From: an uncultured Lachnospiraceae bacterium
GTDB lineage: Bacteria; Bacillota; Clostridia; Lachnospirales; Lachnospiraceae
DNA: 6,641 nt
NCBI GenBank assembly: GCA_945492935.1
Contig: CALYVE010000096.1
Span: forward strand, 1 to 6,641
Direction of reading: 5' to 3'
A model generated the notes under the pieces. That model worked only from the letters and a program-made list of their open reading frames with translations, was not told where the DNA came from and did not search any database. Every line of letters starts with the position of its first letter. Positions within the stretch are counted from its first letter, which is position 1. Below, piece after piece: positions 1-5,024 of the stretch. The translations under genes and the position numbers were made by a program.

Positions 1-45
1 GACAAACTATATTTTAAATTATTATATAACAAAACATGGGAAACT

Positions 46-112
46 GGAATTTAAAAATTCACATTACGGAATTTAAAAATTCACATTACGACGATATTCA
101 AAAATTCCACTT
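46..112. repeat. 22-bp tandem repeat with palindromic core, upstream of the SPFH promoter
   Basis: A 22-bp unit (47-68) is repeated perfectly and without gap at 69-90, and identity extends one base to the left (46). Each unit holds the palindrome GAATTT-AA-AAATTC (47-60 and 69-82) followed by ACATTACG. A third, degenerate copy lies at about 93-112; it keeps AAAAATTC (100-107) but has lost the left palindrome arm. The A-tracts begin at 53, 75 and 100, roughly two helical turns apart, and the last copy abuts the -35 box at 111. This spacing would suit a repressor or activator binding one face of the DNA, or an UP-element/curved-DNA role. The repeat is seen directly; the function is inferred. 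Confidence 0.85.
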
Positions 113-139
113 GACAAACCAATATAATAATGATATCTT
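111..139 (+). promoter_or_regulatory. Promoter of the SPFH-RHH operon
   Basis: There is a perfect -35 TTGACA (111-116), a 17-base spacer and a -10 TATCTT (134-139). The -10 is preceded by TG at 131-132, making it an extended -10 (TGATATCTT). Transcription would start near 146, giving a leader of about 80 bases before the ATG at 228. A nearby TATAAT (123-128) is only 6 bases from the -35 box and is probably not used with it. The window also opens with GACAAAC (1-7), the same string as 113-119, followed by TATATA at 23-28. If the two bases before the window are TT, this could be a second, upstream promoter. Confidence 0.7.
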
Positions 140-149
140 TTTGATATCA
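131..149. promoter_or_regulatory. Perfect inverted repeat over the -10 (operator candidate)
   Basis: TGATATC (131-137), five T residues (138-142) and GATATCA (143-149) form a perfect 7-5-7 inverted repeat. Because GATATC is itself a palindrome, TGATATC also recurs as a direct repeat 11 bases apart (131 and 142), about one helical turn. It covers the -10 box and reaches just past the expected transcription start, a classical repressor position. No regulator can be named. The ribbon-helix-helix protein encoded by the same operon is one possible ligand, but this is inference. Confidence 0.5.
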
Positions 150-216
150 GATAAATATTAAATCATTCAAAGTATTTATTTGACCTATATTTGGCGAATC
201 AAAAATGATAAGAAAG

Positions 217-222
217 AAGGAG
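217..222 (+). promoter_or_regulatory. RBS fixing the SPFH start
   Basis: AAGGAG lies five bases before the ATG at 228. The same frame is open upstream to a TTG at 180, but that codon has no ribosome binding site and would add a 16-residue charged stretch (ending KNDKKEGEI) ahead of the expected N terminus. The ATG at 228 is therefore preferred. Confidence 0.85.
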
Positions 223-227
223 AAATT

Positions 228-1250
228 ATGGAAGAAAAGATTTACACAGCGAAGAAAAATGGTATGGTTGTATTGCTTGGCTATATCGTTTTGTTTTTTG
301 CGGCAATGGTAGGAACGGTTTGTGGTGGTATTTTGAGTGAGAATGAGCAAAAAGAAATCGGAATTCCGTTGCTTGTGATATGTATTATTTTTTTGTCGAT
401 TGGTTGGATTCCTCTTTGCGGATTAAAAGTATTAAAGCCTCAGGAAGCACTTGTCCTTACATTGTTTGGTCAGTATAAAGGTACGATTCGCGAGCCGGGC
501 TTTTATGCTGTAAATCCATTTTGTAGTGCCGTAAATCCTGCGGCAAAGACAAGACTTGCACAAAGTGGTGATACAGCCTCATCAGGCACTCTCAAAATCG
601 CAACAGAGGCAGCTGCGGTTTCTGTTGAAGGAACAAGTAAGAAAATTTCATTAAAGGCAATGACCTTAAATAACGGCAGACAGAAGATTAATGATTGTCT
701 CGGAAATCCGGTTGAGATCGGTATCGCCGTAATTTGGAAGGTTACAGATACAGCAAAGGCTGTGTTTAATGTAGATAATTACAAGGAGTACTTATCTTTG
801 CAGTGTGACAGTGCACTTCGTAATATCGTTCGTATATATCCGTATGATGTTGCAACGAATGTTGATACAACCGGTGACGGTCAGGCAGATGAGGGTAGCC
901 TTCGTGGTTCTGCAGAGGTTGTAGCAGAGCGAATCAAACAGGAGATTCAGAATAAGGTTTCAGACGCAGGTCTTGAAATCATCGAAGCACGTATTACATA
1001 CCTTGCATATGCTCCGGAAATTGCTTCTGTTATGCTTCAGCGTCAGCAGGCATCTGCAATAATCGATGCTAGAAAGATGATTGTAGATGGTGCGGTAGGT
1101 ATGGTTGAGATGGCATTGGAACGTTTGAATGAGAAGCAGCTTGTCGAACTTGATGAGGAGCGAAAGGCTGCAATGGTTTCGAACCTGCTTGTGGTATTAT
1201 GCGGCAACCACGATGCTCAGCCGGTAGTTAATTCAGGAAGTTTATATTAA
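228..1250 (+). CDS. SPFH (band 7/stomatin-like) domain membrane protein
   Basis: This 340-residue protein is probably anchored in the cytoplasmic membrane, where SPFH proteins form large oligomeric scaffolds or microdomains. Two hydrophobic segments come first (about residues 12-35 and 45-66). The SPFH domain then opens with KPQEALVLTLFGQYKGT and REPGFYAVNPF (about 70-98), continues with GNPVEIGIAVIWKVTDTAKAVF (159-180), and includes the Y-x-x-L-x-x-QCDSALRNIVRIYPYD region. A helical, probably coiled-coil C-terminal part with QRQQASAIIDARKMIVDGAVG (271-291) follows. An Ala/Ser/Thr-rich stretch (about 101-146) interrupts the usual link between NPF and the conserved NxxRQKINDCLGNPVEI block. The gene is first in its operon and its stop overlaps the next start (TAATG). 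The family call is firm; the cellular role and partner are not known. Confidence 0.92.
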   Translation: MEEKIYTAKKNGMVVLLGYIVLFFAAMVGTVCGGILSENEQKEIGIPLLVICIIFLSIGWIPLCGLKVLKPQEALVLTLFGQYKGTIREPGFYAVNPFCSAVNPAAKTRLAQSGDTASSGTLKIATEAAAVSVEGTSKKISLKAMTLNNGRQKINDCLGNPVEIGIAVIWKVTDTAKAVFNVDNYKEYLSLQCDSALRNIVRIYPYDVATNVDTTGDGQADEGSLRGSAEVVAERIKQEIQNKVSDAGLEIIEARITYLAYAPEIASVMLQRQQASAIIDARKMIVDGAVGMVEMALERLNEKQLVELDEERKAAMVSNLLVVLCGNHDAQPVVNSGSLY

Positions 1251-1447
1251 TGGCTGAAAAAAAACAGGTACCTCTTAGATTATCCGAAAAATTATATTCC
1301 GCGATTGCCGCTTGGGCGGAGGATGATTTTCGATCTGTGAACGGACAAATTGAATATCTCTTATCGGAATGCGTGCGACAAAGGAAGAAAGACGGAAAAT
1401 ATGTTGGAGAAGAGATAGACAAACCGTTAGATATTGATATACAATAA
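1250..1447 (+). CDS. Arc-like ribbon-helix-helix small protein
   Basis: This 65-residue protein has the ribbon-helix-helix layout of Arc/MetJ-type DNA-binding dimers. A short beta strand, QVPLRL (6-11), is followed by helix A (SEKLYSAIAAWAEDDF, 12-27), a turn at RS, and helix B (VNGQIEYLLSECVRQRKK, 30-47). An acidic tail (48-65) ends the protein. The start codon shares its A with the SPFH stop (TAATG), and AGGAAG (1235-1240) about nine bases upstream supports re-initiation, so the two proteins are probably made together. Proteins of this type are often labelled Arc-domain or HicB-like antitoxin, but no toxin gene is beside it. From my recollection of such genomes, an SPFH gene followed by a small Arc-like gene recurs in other Gram-positives. 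Autoregulation of the operon is a reasonable but untested guess. Confidence 0.88.
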   Translation: MAEKKQVPLRLSEKLYSAIAAWAEDDFRSVNGQIEYLLSECVRQRKKDGKYVGEEIDKPLDIDIQ

Positions 1448-1493
1448 CAGTAAGGCTCGACTTGAAAAGCTTCGGTCGGGCCTTACTGTTTTT
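1446..1493 (+). terminator. Rho-independent terminator of the SPFH-RHH operon
   Basis: A 16-bp stem (1446-1461 with 1475-1490, one G-U pair) closes a 13-base loop and ends in a T-run (1489-1493) followed by GTT. The left arm begins within the TAA stop of the ribbon-helix-helix gene. The loop contains GAA-AAGC-TTC, which could add a small inner stem. The run of T exists on the plus side only, so it is read as a terminator for plus-strand transcription. Confidence 0.93.
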
Positions 1494-1497
1494 GTTA

Positions 1498-1629
1498 CCG
1501 CGGCATTGTGGCGCAGGGCCCTACCGCCAGCACAATAAAAAATTTGATGATAAAGCAAATCCTTCTGAATAGGATGAACAAATTCTTTCTGATTTTGATT
1601 TGTTGTATATACGAGAGGAGTCGATATGA
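1498..1629 (+). pseudogene. Possible 3' remnant of a decayed gene
   Basis: Frame 1498-1629 reads PRHCGAGPYRQHNKKFDDKA, then NPSE, a TAG stop (1570-1572), and then DEQILSDFDLLYIREESI before TGA at 1627-1629. That TGA overlaps the HAD start codon as ATGA, the usual geometry of coupled genes, and the HAD ribosome binding site is encoded by the REE codons. No start codon with a ribosome binding site is visible, and the 5' part would run into the preceding terminator. A protein-like composition on both sides of a single TAG suggests the tail of a truncated, interrupted gene. The stretch is short and I do not recognise the family, so chance cannot be excluded. The 5' end (1498-1535) is markedly GC-rich compared with its surroundings. 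I see no convincing promoter in 1494-1625. Confidence 0.35.
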
Positions 1630-2282
1630 AATACAAGGCTATTATATTTGATTTTGATTACACCCTTGGAGATGGAACGGATGCAATTACTACATGCTTT
1701 CAGTATGGTATTTCTACTATCGGATTGCCTGCACCGGACCGTGAGAGTGTGAGATTTACAATTGGTATGACACTTGCAAATGCGTTCGTTCAGCTGACAG
1801 GAAAAACAGATGCGACATTAATCGAACGATTCGAGACGCTCTATAAAGAGAAGGCAGACGAGGTGCTTGTGGACGGAACACTTGTATATCCTTATGCCCT
1901 TACAATGCTTGAAGAATTAAAGCAAATGGGAATTGACGTAGGGATTGTTTCTACGAAGCTAAGCTTCCGTGTACGAGATATTCTGGCAAAGTATGGTATC
2001 GACCGGTTGCCAAAGGTTATTGTCGGTGGCGGTGATGTCAAGGAGAAAAAACCATCTCCGGAAGGAATCATCAAAGCGATTGATACAATTGGGATTGCGC
2101 AAAATGAAGTATTGTATGTTGGTGACCATGTGATTGACGCAGAGGCTGCGATGCGTGCGGGGGTTGACTTCGCCGGAGTATTAACCGGTACAAATACGCG
2201 ACAGGATTTTGAAAAATTCCCATACAAATATATCGACGAAAATGTCGGTACTCTATTTTTGCGTTTGAAGGGAGAGGCTTAA
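1626..2282 (+). CDS. HAD-superfamily hydrolase (phosphoglycolate phosphatase-like)
   Basis: This 218-residue cytoplasmic phosphatase is of the Gph/PpaX-like HAD type. Motif I is DFDYTLGD (9-16), with nucleophile D9 and acid/base D11. Motif II is VST (108-110), followed by K111. Motif III is in KEKKPSPEG (lysine 141 or 142). Motif IV is GDHVID (166-171), with metal-binding aspartates 167 and 171. The mostly helical insert at about 18-88 is the cap domain. Length is normal for the group. Y12 replaces the usual glycine of DFDGT, and GDG follows TL where DS is common; both are subfamily-level variations, and the catalytic aspartates are intact. The substrate cannot be told from sequence. RBS AGAGGAG (1614-1620) lies five bases before the ATG. 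The stop overlaps the next start as TAATG, so it is co-translated with the reductase. Confidence 0.9.
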   Translation: MKYKAIIFDFDYTLGDGTDAITTCFQYGISTIGLPAPDRESVRFTIGMTLANAFVQLTGKTDATLIERFETLYKEKADEVLVDGTLVYPYALTMLEELKQMGIDVGIVSTKLSFRVRDILAKYGIDRLPKVIVGGGDVKEKKPSPEGIIKAIDTIGIAQNEVLYVGDHVIDAEAAMRAGVDFAGVLTGTNTRQDFEKFPYKYIDENVGTLFLRLKGEA

Positions 2283-3493
2283 TGCAATATCGTAAGGATA
2301 AATACGGAAATGACATATCAATTTTAGGCTACGGCTGTATGCGTTTTACAAGGAAAGGCAAAAATATTGATTTTGAGAAAGCAGAGGCAGAGGTTCTTCA
2401 CGGCCTTGCACTTGGAATCAATTATTATGATACGGCGTATCTGTATTCCGGAAATGAAGAGTGTCTCGGTAAGATTATTGCTAAGAACAATATTCGTGAA
2501 CAAGTAAAAATTGCAACAAAGCTTCCGCAGTATCTCGTAAAGACACCGGAAAGTATTGATAAGTTTTTCAATGAAGAATTACGGCGGTTGCAGACCGACT
2601 ATATTGATTATTATTTGATGCACATGATTACGGATATAGAATCGTGGAACAATCTCAAGAAAAACGGCATAATTGAATGGATTGAAAAACACAAAGCAGA
2701 TGGAAGTATCCGTCAGGTCGGTTTTTCATATCACGGCAATACAGAGATGTTTCTGGAGGTGTTAAATGCGTATGACTGGGATTTTACGCAGATTCAGTAT
2801 AATTATATGGACGAGCACACCCAGGCAGGACGCACAGGTCTTATGGCAGCGGCCAAGAAGGGGATTCCGGTTATTATTATGGAACCGCTTCGCGGAGGCC
2901 GCCTTGTGAATCTATTACCGGAGAAGGCAAGAAATCTCATCGAAAAGCATGACAAAAAACGTTCTGCTGCAGAGTGGGCGCTTCGCTGGCTCTGGGAACA
3001 GCCGGAGATTACATGCGTGCTTTCCGGTATGAATTCCATGGAAATGCTTGATGAGAATGCACGCATTGCATCGGAGGTTCAAGAATATGAATTTGATGAT
3101 AGCGACCGTGAAATGATTGCGCAGATTAAGAAAAGTATTAATGATAATATCAAAGTACCTTGTACAGGCTGTAATTATTGTATGCCTTGTCCAAAGAATG
3201 TTGATATACCTGCAACCTTCCGCTGTTACAATTCCATGTATGCCGAAAAGAAATCAGCCGGCCGACATGAGTATGCACAGACGGTTGGTCTTCGCAAGGA
3301 CCCCGGCTTTGCAAGTCAGTGTATTGCATGCGGAAAATGTGAACAGCATTGTCCGCAAGGAATTGAGATTCGAAAAAAATTAAAAGAAGCAGATCGCAAG
3401 CTGCGTCCGCTTCCGTATAAGATAGGTCTTTCAATTGCGAACAAATATGTGTTATCAACAAGGAAAAAGAAAAAGTCAAAGAAGGAGCATTAA
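2282..3493 (+). CDS. Aldo/keto reductase with C-terminal 4Fe-4S ferredoxin-like domain
   Basis: This is a 403-residue predicted oxidoreductase. The N-terminal part (about 1-285) is an aldo/keto reductase barrel with the family tetrad visible: D50 and Y55 in NYYDTAYLYSG, K80 in ATK and H114 in LMH. RQVGFSYHG (144-152) and PVIIMEPLRGGRL (196-208) are further family blocks. The C-terminal part carries two cysteine clusters, CTGCNYCMPCP (294-304) and CIACGKCEQHCP (347-358), as expected for two iron-sulfur clusters. NAD(P)H and the clusters would pass electrons to an unknown carbonyl substrate or partner. The length fits this fused subfamily, and the very basic end (RKKKKSKKEH) is unusual. The gene follows the HAD gene with a one-base overlap. 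Its last 18 bases overlap the 3' end of the convergent permease gene. Confidence 0.92.
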   Translation: MQYRKDKYGNDISILGYGCMRFTRKGKNIDFEKAEAEVLHGLALGINYYDTAYLYSGNEECLGKIIAKNNIREQVKIATKLPQYLVKTPESIDKFFNEELRRLQTDYIDYYLMHMITDIESWNNLKKNGIIEWIEKHKADGSIRQVGFSYHGNTEMFLEVLNAYDWDFTQIQYNYMDEHTQAGRTGLMAAAKKGIPVIIMEPLRGGRLVNLLPEKARNLIEKHDKKRSAAEWALRWLWEQPEITCVLSGMNSMEMLDENARIASEVQEYEFDDSDREMIAQIKKSINDNIKVPCTGCNYCMPCPKNVDIPATFRCYNSMYAEKKSAGRHEYAQTVGLRKDPGFASQCIACGKCEQHCPQGIEIRKKLKEADRKLRPLPYKIGLSIANKYVLSTRKKKKSKKEH

Positions 3494-4585
3494 TCCGAGT
3501 AATAGAGCAAGCATCAAAAGATTAGCAATTGAGAAAAAACGAAGATAACATCCGCGATCGTCCGGGTATTCCCGGGCGATTTGTTTATATGAAATAAGAC
3601 TTGCCATTGATGCAATCAGTGTTCCGAGTCCGCCCAAATTTGTACCGATAATCAGTGCCTTAAAGTTTGACGTAAAACCGGATAACAAAAGCGCAGAAGG
3701 AACATTGCTTATAATCTGACTTGATAGTATGGAAACGATTACTTCGTGCCCGGACACAATGTGTTCGATAAAGGAACGAAATGCCGAAATACGCTCCATA
3801 TTTCCGATAAAGATAAAGAATCCGATAAACGTTCCGAGCAATGAATAGTCAATCCTTGAATAGATGCTTCTGTCAAAAAGGAAAAGATAAACTACGATAC
3901 AGATGAGAACGATTTTGACGTCAACAATATCAGCAACACACAAAAGACAAAGGAAAAATAATATACCATATGACAACGATGGTATAATGGAAAGAGTTGC
4001 ATCGTTTTCAAATGTGATTTTTCCAAGTTCTTCCTTTTTTCCAAATAAACATGCAATCAGTAAGCAAACAGCAGCGACAATTGTGTAAGGAAGCATGAGA
4101 AGTAAAAAATCGCCAATTCCCATATGCGACTGTGCGTATAGATAGAGATTCTGAGGGTTTCCCATCGGTGTCAGCATACTTCCGAGATTCGCGGCGATTG
4201 TTTGTAAAATAACAATCGGAACGATGCGATGCTCAAGCTTTGCCATGCGGAGTACGATAATAGCAAATGGTACAAACGTTATAAGGGCCACATCATTTGT
4301 GATTAGCATACTAAAGAAAAATGGCAAGAAAACGAGAATGAGTGATAATTGCTTTGTGTGCTTTGTGCGGGACAGCAAATTTGCGCCGACAACCTTGAAC
4401 AGACCAAGCTTCTGGTATCCGGCCATAACAGCCATAAGGCTAAACAAAAGCATCAGGGTATGCCAGTCGATATAGGATAAATACTCTTTGCCCGGAAAAA
4501 CAAAGCAAGAGGAAATGGCTGCTAGAAGCAGGCTGATTACCAGAATCGTTTCTTTTTTTACAAATGTAATTATCTTATGTTTCAT
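3476..4585 (-). CDS. ArsB/NhaD/SLC13-type (ion transporter superfamily) permease
   Basis: This is a 369-residue polytopic inner-membrane transporter, hydrophobic throughout with about ten membrane segments. Diagnostic blocks of the ion transporter superfamily are present in two repeats: SMLITNDVALITFVPF (92-107), AANLGSMLTPMGNPQNLYLY (131-150), then SQIISNVPSALLLSGF (289-304) and IGTNLGGLGTLIASMASLIS (313-332). Such proteins move anions (arsenite, dicarboxylates, citrate) or exchange Na+ for H+; the substrate cannot be assigned here. Length is a little short for ArsB (around 430) but usual for the small clostridial forms. The start is the ATG at 4585 with GAGGT five bases upstream; an in-frame TTG at 4597 overlaps that ribosome binding site and is rejected. 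Its 3' end overlaps the convergent reductase gene by 18 bases, and no terminator of its own is visible. Confidence 0.88.
   Translation of the reverse strand: MKHKIITFVKKETILVISLLLAAISSCFVFPGKEYLSYIDWHTLMLLFSLMAVMAGYQKLGLFKVVGANLLSRTKHTKQLSLILVFLPFFFSMLITNDVALITFVPFAIIVLRMAKLEHRIVPIVILQTIAANLGSMLTPMGNPQNLYLYAQSHMGIGDFLLLMLPYTIVAAVCLLIACLFGKKEELGKITFENDATLSIIPSLSYGILFFLCLLCVADIVDVKIVLICIVVYLFLFDRSIYSRIDYSLLGTFIGFFIFIGNMERISAFRSFIEHIVSGHEVIVSILSSQIISNVPSALLLSGFTSNFKALIIGTNLGGLGTLIASMASLISYKQIAREYPDDRGCYLRFFSIANLLMLALLLGLMLLL
3557..3588 (+). terminator. Terminator of the HAD-reductase unit, inside the opposite gene
   Basis: A 10-bp GC-rich stem (ATCGTCCGGG at 3557-3566 with CCCGGGCGAT at 3571-3580, one G-U pair) with a TATT loop is followed by TTGTTTAT. 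It begins 64 bases past the reductase stop and acts on the plus strand, because the complementary strand lacks a T-run after the stem. On the other strand the same bases encode permease residues 336-343, in a predicted hydrophilic loop. Confidence 0.75.
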
Positions 4586-4590
4586 AATAT

Positions 4591-4596
4591 ACCTCA
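4591..4596 (-). promoter_or_regulatory. RBS fixing the permease start
   Basis: On the minus strand TGAGGT lies five bases before the ATG at 4585-4583. The alternative TTG at 4597 would place the initiation codon on top of this site and has none of its own. Confidence 0.8.
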
Positions 4597-4615
4597 AATA
4601 ATAAAATCCGCCATT

Positions 4616-4644
4616 ATTCTATCATTGTTACATAGGAGTTTCAA
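4616..4644 (-). promoter_or_regulatory. Promoter of the permease gene
   Basis: Read on the minus strand, -35 TTGAAA (4644-4639), a 17-base spacer and -10 TAGAAT (4621-4616) are present. The spacer ends in TGA, making the -10 extended (TGATAGAAT). Expected initiation near 4609 gives a leader of about 24 bases before the ATG. Confidence 0.75.
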
Positions 4645-4665
4645 CAGAAACAAAATTGTTGTTTC
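4638..4665. promoter_or_regulatory. GTTTC/GAAAC inverted-repeat cluster (operator candidate)
   Basis: GAAACAA (4647-4653), AATTG and TTGTTTC (4659-4665) form a perfect 7-5-7 inverted repeat. An extra half-site GTTTC at 4638-4642 pairs with the same GAAAC (4647-4651) as a second, smaller inverted repeat. The cluster overlaps the -35 box of the permease promoter and ends 15 bases before the -35 of the opposite promoter. A regulator binding here could affect both directions. The repeat is seen; its role is inferred. Confidence 0.5.
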
Positions 4666-4680
4666 AATCGAAAAATAGCA

Positions 4681-4709
4681 TATACATTTTAGATAGAATT
4701 TGCTATAAT
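4681..4709 (+). promoter_or_regulatory. Promoter of the GlsB-like/NhaC operon
   Basis: There is a perfect -10 TATAAT (4704-4709) with an extended TGC (4701-4703). It lies 17 bases after TATACA (4681-4686), a four-of-six match to the -35 consensus. Initiation near 4716 would leave a leader of about 26 bases. Confidence 0.75.
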
Positions 4710-4741
4710 TTTCTTAATTATTTTTTAAGGAGGTAGCATCA

Positions 4742-4990
4742 ATGATAGGCAAGATATTTAGCTTTATTCTTTGCATTGCTGTTGGTGGTGTGTCAGGTAT
4801 GATTGCCGGTAACATTATGGGTTCGAAAGGAAGTGCGCTTCGCAATATCGTTTTAGGTATTGTAGGTGGTGTTGTCGGCGGATTTGTGTTAGGTCTTTTA
4901 GGAATTAGTGGCAGCGGAATTATTGGCGGAATTATTGTTTCGGTAATTGGCTCTTGTCTGCTGATTTATCTTGGTAAAAAATTTCTGTAA
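4742..4990 (+). CDS. GlsB/YeaQ/YmgE-family small membrane protein
   Basis: This 82-residue, very hydrophobic, glycine-rich protein has about three membrane segments (residues 5-26, 36-54 and 58-78). The GG-x-SG-x-IAG pattern (15-23), the short polar GSKGSALRN turn, and the NIVLGIVGGVVGGFVLGLLG block (35-54) match the GlsB/YeaQ/YmgE family, formerly called transglycosylase-associated proteins. Members are induced by general, acid or osmotic stress; their molecular activity is not established. Length is the family norm. A perfect AAGGAGGT (4727-4734) sits seven bases before the ATG, predicting strong translation. It is first in a unit with the Na+/H+ antiporter 34 bases downstream, with no terminator between, which suggests a link to ion or osmotic stress. 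Confidence 0.88.
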   Translation: MIGKIFSFILCIAVGGVSGMIAGNIMGSKGSALRNIVLGIVGGVVGGFVLGLLGISGSGIIGGIIVSVIGSCLLIYLGKKFL

Positions 4991-5024
4991 GACAGAATAT
5001 TTCAAAAGAGAAAAGAGGGGTTAA

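Noticed and set aside
46..112. CRISPR or minisatellite array
   Set aside because: There are only two perfect units with no spacers between them, and the position against a promoter fits a regulatory element better.
180..227. Upstream TTG start extending the SPFH protein by 16 residues
   Set aside because: There is no ribosome binding site before 180, whereas the ATG at 228 has AAGGAG at ideal spacing, and the extra residues are not typical of the family.
1250..1447. Toxin-antitoxin module
   Set aside because: The ribbon-helix-helix fold is common in antitoxins, but the partner gene is a 340-residue SPFH membrane protein and not a toxin, and a terminator closes the unit right after it.
1583..1611. 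Promoter for the HAD gene (TTCTTT, then TATATA)
   Set aside because: The -35 match is poor, and initiation would fall within the ribosome binding site, too close to the ATG at 1626.
1892..2227. 111-codon minus-strand frame opposite the HAD gene
   Set aside because: It overlaps the HAD motifs II to IV, so the plus-strand frame is the real one, and no regulatory signals support it.
3150..3479. 109-codon minus-strand frame opposite the reductase C-terminal domain
   Set aside because: It covers the region encoding the two cysteine clusters, which fixes the true frame. The antisense product has no recognisable features, and no promoter or ribosome binding site was found.
4599..4618. AATAAT/ATTATT inverted repeat in the permease leader
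   Set aside because: It is six A/T pairs with an eight-base loop in AT-rich DNA that also contains the -10 box; chance is likely.
4991..5024. Terminator or separate promoter between the GlsB-like gene and the antiporter
   Set aside because: There is no stem with a T-run and no recognisable -35/-10 pair in the 34 bases; they contain mainly the antiporter ribosome binding site.
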